Shown: piece by piece, positions 24,653 through 33,462 of the stretch | Layout: the number at the start of each line of letters is the position of its first letter | Numbering within the stretch: position 1 is the stretch's first letter | Source: Paenibacillus oralis | GTDB taxonomy: Bacteria; Bacillota; Bacilli; Paenibacillales; Paenibacillaceae | DNA: 64,000 nt | Direction of reading: 5' to 3' | Assembly: GCF_003863965.1 (NCBI RefSeq) | Contig: NZ_RRCN01000001.1 | Coordinates: 6,197,071 to 6,261,070, forward strand | Position numbers and translations under genes: made by a program | Notes under the pieces: model-generated | What the model was told of the DNA's origin: nothing | Databases searched by the model: none | What the model saw: the letters and a program-made list of their open reading frames with translations, nothing else

Positions 24653-25345
24653 TTATCGCATGCCGCTGCGGAACCGCTGCGTGTAGGCTCTTGCGTCCTC
24701 CGCCGTCCGTACGCGGTTGCGGCTCCATTCAAGCAGGATACGGTCAATGTACCGGAAATGCACTTTCCCGGCAAACACGGCCTCCTTCAAAGCCAGCAAA
24801 ATGAGTTCTTCCGGATATTGATCCTGGTCCACCCAGCCGGAGATCGTTTCGCATTCCATCGGAGACAACGGGCGGGCGAATTCTGTCTCGAAAATGACGA
24901 AGAGATTGCGCTCCTGATCTTCCGGCGGCTCGGCCCCGAGCTCTCCCCGAAGCAAGTCCTTTTCCAAGGAGCTTTGCCTTTCGGCGAGAAATTGGCCAAG
25001 CCGCTCGTACATCCCCGACAAATTGTAGTGCTCCGCCTGAACCCCCGTGGTCTCATCGACCGTTTCATCGATGCTGATCCAGCCTTCCTTCAGCAGGCGG
25101 CGCAAAACGGCGGCAAGCCCTCCGGGGGCAATATCCAGCCGCAGCTCCAATTGCTCCATCGAAGGAAAATCGTTCTGTTCGGCCTGCTGAAACGCCAGCA
25201 ATTGAATCAGCAGCATCGCTTCCGTATCGCTTAAATGAAGATCGCGGTAATGGACCAGCAGCGGATAAGGCACATTCACGGATCCGCTGCGCATCCCCAA
25301 TGCGATGCCCTTGGCCAGCGATTTTTTACTCTCGGGTTTCGCCAT
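24653..25345 (-). CDS. dnaD: DnaD replication initiation protein
   Basis: A 230-residue DnaD protein that acts in primosome assembly at oriC and stalled forks. The N-terminal winged-helix part (LSDTEAMLLIQLLAFQQ, FPSMEQLELRLDIAPGGLAAVLRRL) and C-terminal DnaB_2 domain (FEREFARPLSPMECETI-like block with YIDRILLEW) are visible. It follows asnS by 27 bp on the same strand, as in B. subtilis. Confidence 0.93.
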   Translation of the reverse strand: MAKPESKKSLAKGIALGMRSGSVNVPYPLLVHYRDLHLSDTEAMLLIQLLAFQQAEQNDFPSMEQLELRLDIAPGGLAAVLRRLLKEGWISIDETVDETTGVQAEHYNLSGMYERLGQFLAERQSSLEKDLLRGELGAEPPEDQERNLFVIFETEFARPLSPMECETISGWVDQDQYPEELILLALKEAVFAGKVHFRYIDRILLEWSRNRVRTAEDARAYTQRFRSGMR

Positions 25346-25372
25346 TGTCCCACCTTCCTCTCCCGCCGTTCG

Positions 25373-26668
25373 TTATGGATACAAACGATACAGCATACGC
25401 GGGAACGGAATCGTCTCCCTCACATGGTCAAGTCCGCAGATCCAGGCGACGGTACGCTCAAGTCCGAGCCCGAAACCGGAGTGCGGCACCGAGCCGTACT
25501 TCCGCAAATCAAGGTACCACTGATAGGTTTCCGGAGACAGATTATGCTCCTGGAACCGGGCCTCCATCAATTCCGGATCATCGATCCGCTGGGAGCCCCC
25601 GATGACTTCACCGTATCCTTCCGGCGCGATCATATCGGCGCACAGCACCACTTCCGGCCGGTTCGGGTCCGGCTTCATGTAAAACGCCTTGATCGCCGCC
25701 GGATAATGCGTAATGAACACCGGCTTGTCGTAACGTTCCGCGATCGCCGTCTCATGCGGCGCTCCGAAATCCTCGCCCCAAGGAATGTCGAAGCCCTGCG
25801 TATGCAAATACTCAATCGCTTCATCATAGGTAATCCGCGGGAACGGAGCCTGGATGTTTTCCAGCTTGGAGATGTCGCGGCCGAGCGTCTCCAGCTCGGC
25901 GCGGCAGTTTTTCAATACCGACTGCACCACGTAGGTAACGAAGTTCTCCTGAATCACCAGGCTCTCCTCATGATCCGTAAACGCCATTTCCGGTTCAATC
26001 ATCCAAAATTCGATCAAGTGGCGGCGGGTTTTTGATTTCTCGGCACGGAACGTCGGACCGAAAGAATACACTTTGCCGAGCGCCATGGCGGCCGCTTCCA
26101 TGTAAAGCTGTCCGCTTTGCGTCAAATAGGCGTCTTCATCGAAATATTTGGTATGGAACAGGTTGGTCGTTCCTTCCGCGGAGGTCGGCGTTAAAATCGG
26201 AGGATCAACCAGGGTAAAACCGTTTTGGTCAAAATACTGCTGTACGGCGCGGATGATCTCCGCGCGAATGACCATGATCGCCCGCTGTTTGCTGGAACGG
26301 AGCCATAAATGACGATGGTCCATCAAGAAATCGACGCCATGTTCCTTCGGCGTTATCGGATAGTTTTCGGTCAAATGAATGATTTCCAGGTCCGTTACCG
26401 TCATTTCGTAACCGGACCCGCTGCGCGGCTCCTCGCGAATGACTCCCGTCACGTACAGCGAGGATTCCTGGGTTAAGCTTTTGGCGCGGTCCCAGGTTTC
26501 CTCCGACACTTCACTTTTCACGACGACCGCTTGGATGTATCCTGTCCCGTCGCGCAGCTGCAGAAACTGGATTTTTCCGCTGGAGCGTTTGTTATTCAGC
26601 CAGCTGCCGATAACAACCGTCTCCCCGACATGCTCATTCACTTGACGAATCACGGTTTTGACCGCCAT
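25373..26668 (-). CDS. asnS: Asparaginyl-tRNA synthetase
   Basis: A 431-residue class IIb aminoacyl-tRNA synthetase. The N-terminal OB fold (VVIGSWLNNKRSSGKIQFLQLRDGTGYIQ, residues about 17-95) precedes the catalytic core with motif 2 (FRAEKSKTRRHLIEFWMIEPE) and motif 3 (GFGLGLERTVAWI). Lack of an aspartyl-type insertion and the asnS-dnaD order support Asn specificity. Confidence 0.95.
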   Translation of the reverse strand: MAVKTVIRQVNEHVGETVVIGSWLNNKRSSGKIQFLQLRDGTGYIQAVVVKSEVSEETWDRAKSLTQESSLYVTGVIREEPRSGSGYEMTVTDLEIIHLTENYPITPKEHGVDFLMDHRHLWLRSSKQRAIMVIRAEIIRAVQQYFDQNGFTLVDPPILTPTSAEGTTNLFHTKYFDEDAYLTQSGQLYMEAAAMALGKVYSFGPTFRAEKSKTRRHLIEFWMIEPEMAFTDHEESLVIQENFVTYVVQSVLKNCRAELETLGRDISKLENIQAPFPRITYDEAIEYLHTQGFDIPWGEDFGAPHETAIAERYDKPVFITHYPAAIKAFYMKPDPNRPEVVLCADMIAPEGYGEVIGGSQRIDDPELMEARFQEHNLSPETYQWYLDLRKYGSVPHSGFGLGLERTVAWICGLDHVRETIPFPRMLYRLYP

Positions 26669-26728
26669 GTCTTTATCTCTCCTCTAACGTCACAATATAT
26701 TTAACCTATAGTCAATTTAATTCGCGGT

Positions 26729-27937
26729 TCAGCCCTTTGATTCCTGCACGATCCGGAGCGTATCGCGGGCGATCATCAGCTCTTCGTTCGTCGGCACGAC
26801 CAGAACTTCCACTTTGGAATTCGGCGTAGAGATGCGGCGCGGATCGCCGGAACGAACCTTGTTCAGCTCTTTGTCGATTTCGACGCCAAGATAAGTGAGG
26901 TTTTCGCATACCTTATCACGAACGATTGCCGAATTTTCGCCAACCCCGGCGGTAAAGACGATTACGTCAACGCCGTTCATCGCTGCGGCGTAAGCGCCGA
27001 TATATTTGCGCAGGCGGTATTCGTACATTTCAAAAGCGAGCGTTTCATTCGGCTTGCCGGCTTCCCAGCCGTCCGTAATATCCCGCATGTCGCTGCTGCT
27101 GCCGGAAATGGCCAAAAGCCCGCTGTGCTTGTTCAGCATGGAGTTCACTTCATTGATCGTAAGCTCCTCTTTGTTCATCACGTACGGAACGATCGCCGGA
27201 TCGAGATCTCCGCTTCTCGTGCCCATGATCAGGCCTTCGAGCGGCGTCATTCCCATGGAGGTATCGACGGAAATCCCATCCTTAACCGCAGTCAAGCTGG
27301 CGCCGTTGCCGATATGGCAAGTAATAATTTTGAGATCTTCGATCGGACGGTTCAAAAATTCGGCGGCCGTCTTGCTCACATAAGCATGCGAGGTACCGTG
27401 GAAACCGTAACGGCGGACCTTATGCTTCTTGTAGAGCACTTTCGGAATCGCGTACAGATAAGCTTTCTCCGGCATCGTTTGGTGAAACGCCGTATCAAAT
27501 ACGACCGTATGCGGCACGTTCGGCAGGTTCGCTTCAGCCGCAGTAATCCCCATCATGCTTGGCGGATTATGTAACGGAGCCAGGTCGAACAGGCGGCGGA
27601 TTTCCGCTTTGACTTCCCCGGTGATCAGCGCCGAGCTCTTGAAAGCTTCCCCGCCATGAACGACGCGGTGGCCAACGGCATCGATTTCGTCGATGGAATC
27701 CAGAACGCCGTGCGTTTTGTCCACAAGTTTATCCAGCACTTTGCGCATCGCCGTGGTGTGCTCCAAAATATCGCTGACCTCGGTCACTTCCTCCTTACCC
27801 GTCGGTTTATGGGTCAAAATGGAGGAATCCAGGCCGATCCGTTCAACAAGCCCTTTGGCCAATACGGATTCGTCCGTCATGTCGTACAACTGGTATTTCA
27901 GCGAGGAACTGCCCGCGTTAATGACTAAAATTTTCAC
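26729..27937 (-). CDS. ackA: Acetate kinase
   Basis: A 402-residue acetate/butyrate kinase family enzyme that makes ATP from acetyl phosphate. The phosphate-binding VINAGSSSLKYQL, VGHRVVHGGE, FDTAFHQTMPE and GENSAIVRDK blocks are present, and the length matches AckA and not Buk. The GTG start at 27937 overlaps the stop of the upstream hbd gene as GTGA, so translation is probably coupled. Confidence 0.93.
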   Translation of the reverse strand: MKILVINAGSSSLKYQLYDMTDESVLAKGLVERIGLDSSILTHKPTGKEEVTEVSDILEHTTAMRKVLDKLVDKTHGVLDSIDEIDAVGHRVVHGGEAFKSSALITGEVKAEIRRLFDLAPLHNPPSMMGITAAEANLPNVPHTVVFDTAFHQTMPEKAYLYAIPKVLYKKHKVRRYGFHGTSHAYVSKTAAEFLNRPIEDLKIITCHIGNGASLTAVKDGISVDTSMGMTPLEGLIMGTRSGDLDPAIVPYVMNKEELTINEVNSMLNKHSGLLAISGSSSDMRDITDGWEAGKPNETLAFEMYEYRLRKYIGAYAAAMNGVDVIVFTAGVGENSAIVRDKVCENLTYLGVEIDKELNKVRSGDPRRISTPNSKVEVLVVPTNEELMIARDTLRIVQESKG

Positions 27938-28806
27938 AGCCGGTCACCGTCCTTATCGTATTTGAAAAATCCTTCGCCCGTTTTCACGCCCAGATTGCCG
28001 GCGCGAACCATTTTCTTCAGCACAAAGGATGGACGGTATTTCAGTTCTCCGAATTCGCGGAACATCCGTTCCAGCGCGGCCAGCACCGAATCCAGGCCGA
28101 AGCGGTCGGCCATTTCCAGCGGCCCGTATTGGAATTGGTACCCCATGCGCATCGCTTCGTCGATTTCTTCCGCGGAGGCGACGCCTTCGCCAAGCACGTG
28201 CAGCGCTTCATTGATCATAACGCAAATAATCCGGGACGTAACGAAGCCCGGGGATTCATATACCATGATGCCGCGCTTCTCCACAACTTCCTCCACGAAA
28301 CGTTTCGTTTCTTCGAATGTGGAATCCGAAGTTTTCAAGCCGCGGATAATTTCAACCAGGTCGATTTTGGCAACAGGATAAATAAAGTGCATGCCAATAA
28401 CCCGTTCCGGATATTTCGTGGAACCGGCGATTTCCGTCAAGCTGAGGGTCGACGTATTGCTCGCCAAAATGATGTGGCTTGGGCAAACCTGATCCAACTG
28501 CTTGAACACTTCTTTTTTGGCGTTCACATCTTCCGAAATGGTCTCGATGACCATATCGCAGGTGCCGAGCTCGGCAAAATGAGTTACTTTATGGATCCGG
28601 GATAAAATCAGCTTTTTCTCGGCCTGCGTAATCGCCCATTTTTCGAGCTGCTTATCGAGACTTGTCTCAATCATGCTGTAAGCATGGTCCAATTTTTCGT
28701 TTGTTTCCTCCACCAGCAGCACATCGAGCCCTTTGCCCGCGAGCATTTCGCTGATGCCCTGCCCCATCGTGCCGCCGCCGATGACGCCTATTTTCTTGTA
28801 ATTCAT
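27934..28806 (-). CDS. hbd: 3-hydroxyacyl-CoA (3-hydroxybutyryl-CoA) dehydrogenase
   Basis: A 290-residue NAD(P)-dependent enzyme that interconverts 3-hydroxybutyryl-CoA and acetoacetyl-CoA. The Rossmann motif IGVIGGGTMGQGI starts at residue 5. SNTSTLSLTEIA, GMHFIYPVAKIDLVEII and SPGFVTSRI are family blocks. I chose ATG 28806 because the family N-terminus begins there. The partner thiolase or crotonase is not nearby; the overlap with ackA suggests a link to acyl-CoA/acetate flux or a polyhydroxybutyrate-type route. Confidence 0.9.
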   Translation of the reverse strand: MNYKKIGVIGGGTMGQGISEMLAGKGLDVLLVEETNEKLDHAYSMIETSLDKQLEKWAITQAEKKLILSRIHKVTHFAELGTCDMVIETISEDVNAKKEVFKQLDQVCPSHIILASNTSTLSLTEIAGSTKYPERVIGMHFIYPVAKIDLVEIIRGLKTSDSTFEETKRFVEEVVEKRGIMVYESPGFVTSRIICVMINEALHVLGEGVASAEEIDEAMRMGYQFQYGPLEMADRFGLDSVLAALERMFREFGELKYRPSFVLKKMVRAGNLGVKTGEGFFKYDKDGDRL

Positions 28807-28942
28807 GGTCCTCTCGCTCCATCCTTTCATGATCTCTGCATAATATTGTTCCCCAGATGTCGAATAATACATCTTTTTATACCCAACATATAATAATATC
28901 TTAGCATGACGAAAAAGTAAAAAAAATAACCGGCATCAAGTT

Positions 28943-30448
28943 TTATGCCGGTAAATGCAGACTGTCACGAAAATGACATCGGAATTGTTCGCCGGAAAGG
29001 CGTTCTTCTTTAAATAAAACCTCGAGCGATTTGTCGAATACTGCCGAATGTTGGGTCAGCATTTCTTTTGTCTTTGCGGCCAGCTCATCCAAAATCCGCG
29101 TATTTTCGTTCATCAAAACCTCCGTCGTCACCATATCCATGTTGACGATGCCAAGCGAAGTCAGCCCGGAGGTCATCATCGTATGCACGATTCTCAGCGC
29201 TTGTTCAAAGTCGTTGCTCGAGCCCGTGCTGCGCCCGCCGTAATAAATTTCTTCCGCGGCCGCGCCCGCCAGAGCAACCATGATTTGTCCTTCGAGATAG
29301 TCTTTCGTGTACAAATATTTTTCATCCTGCGGGTTGTGCCGTACATAGCCCAGCGCTCTTCCGCGCGGACTAAGCGCGACTTGATTCACGCTGCCCGGAG
29401 CGACAACCTCGGCGGCGATCGCATGGCCGAGCTCGTGGATCGCCACGCGGCGCTTCTCTTCCTCGTTCGCCTGCCGGTCCGTCTTCTCGCCCATCATCAC
29501 TTTATCGATCGCCATCGACAGATGGGGCTGCAGGATCTCGGCCGCACCTTCGCGCATCGCGTAGATGGCCGCTTCGTTCATGACGCTTTCGAGCTGCGCC
29601 CCCGAGAATCCGAACGATTCCTCGGCCACCTTCTCCAGGCTGACGCTTTCGTGCAGCGGCTTATTTTTCGCATGCAGCTCCAGAATGTGGAGCCGGCCCT
29701 TTTTATCGGGCAAGTCGACCTGAATGTGCCGGTCAAAACGGCCCGGCCGGAGCAAAGCGCCGTCCAGCATTTCCTTGCGGTTGGTCGCGGCGATCAGCAG
29801 AATGCGCGGCGCGTCTGACGAATAGATCCCGTCCATTTCGGTCAGGAGCTGGTTCAGCGTCTGGTCGTATTCGCGCTGCTGCCCGCCTTCCCGTTTGCCG
29901 CCGATCACCTCGATCTCATCGATGAAAATAACCGCGTTCTCCTTGTTTTCTTTGGCCGCGCGCGTCTTCGCTTCCTTAAACAGGTCGCGGATGCGGCTCG
30001 CGCCCACACCGACATACATCTCCACAAATTCGGAGCCCGAAGCCGCCACAAACACCGCGTTGGTGTGCTGTGCGGCTGCTTTCGCCAGCAGCGTTTTCCC
30101 GGTCCCGGGAGGACCGGTCAACAAAATCCCCTTAATCGGCCGTATGCCGAATTTGCTGATTTCCTCATGGCGCACCATAAAATCAAGCGCTTCACGCAAT
30201 TCCTGCTTGGCGCTTTCCTGGCCGCCGATTTCCTCGAACGTCAGCTTGGCCGGGCCTTTTTGCTGGCTTTTCCGCTCCTGGGCCGCTCCGATCGCAATTC
30301 CGCCCCCGCGCATTTTGATCGCCGCAAACAGCACGCCGAACAAAACAAATAAAATCACAAGCGGTACGACGTTATAACCGACGATCGCCAGGAACACGAG
30401 CAGCACCGGAATAAATCCTACCGCCGCCTCCACCATCCATTTACGCAT
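28943..30448 (-). CDS. Shortened FtsH-like AAA+ membrane metalloprotease
   Basis: A 501-residue FtsH paralogue. Two hydrophobic segments (about 10-24 and 28-45) are joined by only a few residues, so the extracytoplasmic domain of canonical FtsH (about 640 residues) is missing. The AAA module has Walker A GPPGTGKT (112-119), Walker B AVIFIDE, and the second region of homology with ATNRKEMLDGALLRPGRFDR. The protease has HELGH (338-342) and the third zinc ligand Asp413 in SSNDFEQA. It overlaps the upstream partner gene by 8 bp. It should degrade membrane or cytosolic proteins; substrates are unknown. Confidence 0.9.
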   Translation of the reverse strand: MRKWMVEAAVGFIPVLLVFLAIVGYNVVPLVILFVLFGVLFAAIKMRGGGIAIGAAQERKSQQKGPAKLTFEEIGGQESAKQELREALDFMVRHEEISKFGIRPIKGILLTGPPGTGKTLLAKAAAQHTNAVFVAASGSEFVEMYVGVGASRIRDLFKEAKTRAAKENKENAVIFIDEIEVIGGKREGGQQREYDQTLNQLLTEMDGIYSSDAPRILLIAATNRKEMLDGALLRPGRFDRHIQVDLPDKKGRLHILELHAKNKPLHESVSLEKVAEESFGFSGAQLESVMNEAAIYAMREGAAEILQPHLSMAIDKVMMGEKTDRQANEEEKRRVAIHELGHAIAAEVVAPGSVNQVALSPRGRALGYVRHNPQDEKYLYTKDYLEGQIMVALAGAAAEEIYYGGRSTGSSNDFEQALRIVHTMMTSGLTSLGIVNMDMVTTEVLMNENTRILDELAAKTKEMLTQHSAVFDKSLEVLFKEERLSGEQFRCHFRDSLHLPA

Positions 30449-30974
30449 TTGGCCATGCCCCCAATCGCTGTGGAGTCCGCGGCAAAATGATAAACTTGCT
30501 GGCTTGTCCGTCCGTCAGCGTAATGTAGACATTATCCTCGTCCATCTCCGCTTTGGCCGTCACCTTGGTGTTCGCCTGCTCCATTTGCTCCAGAGCGGAC
30601 GTGATTTCCGTATATTTCTTCGTCTCCATCGCCTGCGCCACGCTGAACAAAGCCTTCTGCCACAACTCGTCCAACACCGGCGAGGAATGATCTTTCACGT
30701 CCAGCTTCAGCGTCCGGCTGCCGATTTGCCGCTTTCCGTCCTGTTCTATTTTTTTTACCAGGTTGCTGAGATCCGTCCCGGGTGCGAGATCCAGCTTCAC
30801 GGCAAGTTCGTTCGGCTTAATATCCAACTGAACGCCGTTTACGCCATCATAAGTTTTTACGATATTTTCCAGCGGACGCTCAATCGCCCACTGCCGATAT
30901 ATGAACCATCCGCCAAACAGTAATACGGCGGAAATGACAACACTCGACACAACTGGTCCAATACGCAGTTTCAC
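30441..30974 (-). CDS. Membrane-anchored protein paired with the FtsH-like protease
   Basis: A 177-residue protein with one N-terminal transmembrane helix (about 7-27) and an external domain of about 145 residues rich in charged residues (YDGVNGVQLDIKPNELAV, SALEQMEQANTKV, DNVYITLTDG). I recognise no family. It ends 8 bp inside the FtsH-like gene, so translation is likely coupled. Since that protease lacks its own outer domain, this protein may supply it or act as an adaptor; that is inference. Confidence 0.75.
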   Translation of the reverse strand: MKLRIGPVVSSVVISAVLLFGGWFIYRQWAIERPLENIVKTYDGVNGVQLDIKPNELAVKLDLAPGTDLSNLVKKIEQDGKRQIGSRTLKLDVKDHSSPVLDELWQKALFSVAQAMETKKYTEITSALEQMEQANTKVTAKAEMDEDNVYITLTDGQASKFIILPRTPQRLGAWPNA

Positions 30975-31045
30975 GTGATGTCCCCCTTATCTATATTCTG
31001 AAGTGGTTGCTTTTAGCAAGAACCGAACTAATTGGATACATTCTT

Positions 31046-31104
31046 GATATATCAAATCGTATATCAAATCCACAAATAAGAGTATATCACATGATCTATC
31101 AAAT
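31046..31104. promoter_or_regulatory. Array of four 12-bp repeats upstream of the FtsH-like operon
   Basis: Four units of the form NNTATATCAAAT occur as two tandem pairs: GATATATCAAAT (31046), CGTATATCAAAT (31058), then after 11 bp AGTATATCACAT (31081), GATCTATCAAAT (31093). The pairs are 35 bp apart. The first unit is part of the palindrome TTGATATATCAA (31044-31055). The spacing suggests a direct-repeat-binding regulator on one face of DNA. It differs from the CtsR heptad. Confidence 0.55.
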
Positions 31105-31173
31105 ATCGAAAAAAAGTATGACTATATTTCAAATTTTAAATGGGTTCACTGCTACAAATTCTCAAGCACTTAC

Positions 31174-31219
31174 AAAAAAAACGGCCTCCACGTTCAAGCA
31201 GCTGAACATAGAAACCGTA
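31174..31219 (-). terminator. Intrinsic terminator after the tseB-like gene
   Basis: On the minus strand ACGG and GTTCA pair with TGAAC and CCGT around GCTGCT, followed by TTTTTTTTG. It lies 38 bp past the stop codon. Confidence 0.75.
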
Positions 31220-31256
31220 TGCTTCATATCTCTTATTCTGTTAACGCCATGGCGGA

Positions 31257-31742
31257 TCAGCGGTTCGGAAGCGTAAATACATCATTCAGCGCCTCGCCGG
31301 TGCCGAAATCGTAAAAACGGTAGTAGTGATGATCCTTTTGTTTATAAAACAACTGCCACACCTGCCGTTCATTATAGATGCCGGGCATCAGCCTGACGAT
31401 ATTGATTTCGGGCAGGCTTTTGTTAATGATCGTCCGCACCTGGGTCTCCGACACCCCTTCCGAAAGCAGCCGCACCTCGGGTTTATGCCCTTCCCGCAGC
31501 CATACCATCATCTCGTGGCCGGATGCGTCTTGGCCCTGTACCACCCAGCACACTTCGTCCCATACCGATTTCCAGACTTTATCGCCCTGGACCAGGTCCG
31601 TCTCCTGTTTCGCCTGCTCAATCACTGCATTTTCGCTTGCCCAAGTATCTTGCAGAACATAGATATAAAAACGGTGAAGGGCAAAAAGCACGATCACTAA
31701 AATCAGCAGCGAAAGCAGGAGCCACTTGGTTCTCTTTCTCAC
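31257..31742 (-). CDS. TseB/YpmB-like cell-wall elongation regulator (DUF5590)
   Basis: A 161-residue protein with a cytoplasmic basic N-terminus, one transmembrane helix (about 8-28) and an external DUF5590-like domain (SENAVIEQAKQ, KSVWDEVCWVVQGQD, YRFYDFGTGE). The length equals that of B. subtilis YpmB, renamed TseB, which modulates PBP2A in cell elongation, and the position near asnS/dnaD agrees. I chose GTG 31742 preceded by GGAAAGGAAGAG; the frame upstream of it is repeat sequence. Confidence 0.83.
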   Translation of the reverse strand: MRKRTKWLLLSLLILVIVLFALHRFYIYVLQDTWASENAVIEQAKQETDLVQGDKVWKSVWDEVCWVVQGQDASGHEMMVWLREGHKPEVRLLSEGVSETQVRTIINKSLPEINIVRLMPGIYNERQVWQLFYKQKDHHYYRFYDFGTGEALNDVFTLPNR

Positions 31743-31794
31743 CCTTCTCTTCCTTTCCCCTGTAGCCAGTCGTTTAAACCCACATTCGCACATT

Positions 31795-32005
31795 CGCAGA
31801 GAAATAACGGTAATTTGGGTCGTTATTCGAACAATATTACCTTGAAACCGCAAAATAGCGGTAAATTTAGGTCTTATTTCCTCCGTAGACGGCAATATCC
31901 ACCTATATCAGGCCATGTGCAGGAAAATAGCGACAAAAATGTCCCTTATTGCGGCGGTATATCTTCATATCCGAAAATAACGCCCTTTTTTACCGCTAAA
32001 TCGGC
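31795..32005 (-). repeat. Dispersed intergenic repeat, family A, copy 3
   Basis: Read on the minus strand this begins AAAAAAGGGCGTTATT and continues with TGTCGCTATTTT, matching copy 1 at 2283-2492 in word order. On the plus strand it shows repeated AATAACGG/AATAGCGG words. No gene is seen. Confidence 0.62.
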
Positions 32006-32040
32006 GCAACCTCAGGCGCTGGCGCAGTCATAGGCGAAAT

Positions 32041-32150
32041 CACAGGCTCAGTTACAGTAACAGCCACAACCACGACACAGCCACCGCTGCAACTGAAACC
32101 TCAGCCACGATCACGACCACAGCCACACTGCTGCAACCTCACGCACCAAT
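32041..32150. repeat. CA-rich low-complexity stretch
   Basis: The gap between family A copy 3 and the MTA/SAH deaminase stop is dominated by CACAG, CCACAAC, CACGAC and CTGCAAC words, such as CCACAACCACGACACAGCCAC and CACGACCACAGCCAC. It appears to be a decayed simple repeat. No reading frame with a ribosome site was found. Confidence 0.6.
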
Positions 32151-32163
32151 CAAAGCCAAACCT

Positions 32164-33462
32164 CTACCGGGCCAGCAGCCCTTCGAAGGCTGCCTGCGCC
32201 TCGTGGCGGATACGCTCCTCGTCAAGGGTGAGGCAAGCCCCGTGTTTGACCACCTGCTCGCCGTTAACCCATACATGCTCAACGTCTTTGGACCCGGCCG
32301 AATAGACGATATGGGAAATGTAATCCGTCTTCGGAAGAAAATGGGCCTGTTCCGTATTCAGGGCGATAAAATCCGCCTTGATGCCGGCCGCGAGTTTCCC
32401 CGTGTTCGGCAAAAACACCGACTTCGCCCCGTATTCCGTGCCCATTTTGAGGGCTTCCAGCGCCGGAACGGCGGTAGGATCGCCGGAAACGCCTTTGTGG
32501 ATCAACGCAGCAAGGCGGACCTCCTCAAGCATATCAAGGTTGTTGTTGCTGGCGGCCCCGTCCGTTCCGAGCGAAACGACCACGCCTTTGCCAAGCAGTT
32601 CCGGCACCCGCGCCACGCCGCTGGCCAGCTTCAGGTTGCTGCCGGGATTGTGCGACACCGCCACGTTATGGGCCGCCAAAATATCGATCTCCTCATCGGT
32701 CAAGTGCACGGCGTGAGCAAGCAGCGACGGCCGCGAGAACATCCCGAGGTTCAGCAAATGCTGAACCGGTCTGACCCCGTAATCGTTCACGTTTTGCTCC
32801 ACTTCCGCCCGCGTCTCCGACATATGCGTATGCATCGGCAGATCCATATCATGAGCGACTTGCACGAATTTCTCGAAAAATTCCGGCGGGCAAGTGTATG
32901 GCCCATGCGGCGAAATCATCGTCGTGATTCGGCCGTCCGCCCGGCCGTGCCAATTTTTCGCAAACGCGATCGCTTCGTTCAGCTTCTGCTGCTGCACGTC
33001 CGGCGGGCACAACCCGATAACGCCGCGCATCAGCACGGCCCGGATGCCCGACTCCTGAACCACTTTGGCCACTTCATCCATATGGTCGTACATGTCCAGG
33101 AAGGTGGTCGTCCCGCCCTTTAGCATCTCCAGCACGGACAACGCCGTCCCGGCATACACATCGCCGGCGGTGAATTTGGCTTCCATCGGCCACATTTTTT
33201 CCTGAAGCCATGTCTGCAGCACCATGTCGTCGCCGTAACCGCGCAATAGCGACATCGCCGCGTGGCCGTGCGTATTGATCAGCCCCGGCATGAACAGCAG
33301 CCCTTTTCCGTCGAAGGTTTCCGCGTCCTCCGCGCCTTCCGGAAGCTGCTCGCCGATATAGGAAATCGTGTCGCCCTCGACGAGCATATAGCCTTCAACA
33401 ATGGAACGGGCCTGTTCGAACACGACAAAGGTTCCGTTCTTAATTAACCATTTACGACTCAT
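32164..33462 (-). CDS. mtaD: 5-methylthioadenosine/S-adenosylhomocysteine deaminase-like amidohydrolase
   Basis: A 432-residue amidohydrolase of the MtaD/SsnA group. Metal ligands are in INTHGHAAMSLLRGYGDDM (His-x-His), HTHMSET and the late VSLGTDGAASNNNLDM aspartate. The LLRG...LQTWLQEKMWP block is typical of MTA/SAH deaminases. It would deaminate methylthioadenosine or adenosylhomocysteine to the inosyl form, linking to the salvage genes mtnE and mtnB here. ATG 33462 overlaps the end of rex by 11 bp. Exact substrate is uncertain. Confidence 0.88.
   Translation of the reverse strand: MSRKWLIKNGTFVVFEQARSIVEGYMLVEGDTISYIGEQLPEGAEDAETFDGKGLLFMPGLINTHGHAAMSLLRGYGDDMVLQTWLQEKMWPMEAKFTAGDVYAGTALSVLEMLKGGTTTFLDMYDHMDEVAKVVQESGIRAVLMRGVIGLCPPDVQQQKLNEAIAFAKNWHGRADGRITTMISPHGPYTCPPEFFEKFVQVAHDMDLPMHTHMSETRAEVEQNVNDYGVRPVQHLLNLGMFSRPSLLAHAVHLTDEEIDILAAHNVAVSHNPGSNLKLASGVARVPELLGKGVVVSLGTDGAASNNNLDMLEEVRLAALIHKGVSGDPTAVPALEALKMGTEYGAKSVFLPNTGKLAAGIKADFIALNTEQAHFLPKTDYISHIVYSAGSKDVEHVWVNGEQVVKHGACLTLDEERIRHEAQAAFEGLLAR

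Noticed and set aside
31046..31104. CtsR heat-shock operator
   Set aside because: The repeat is TATCAAAT with a 12-bp step, not the AGTCAAA heptad with a 10-bp step.
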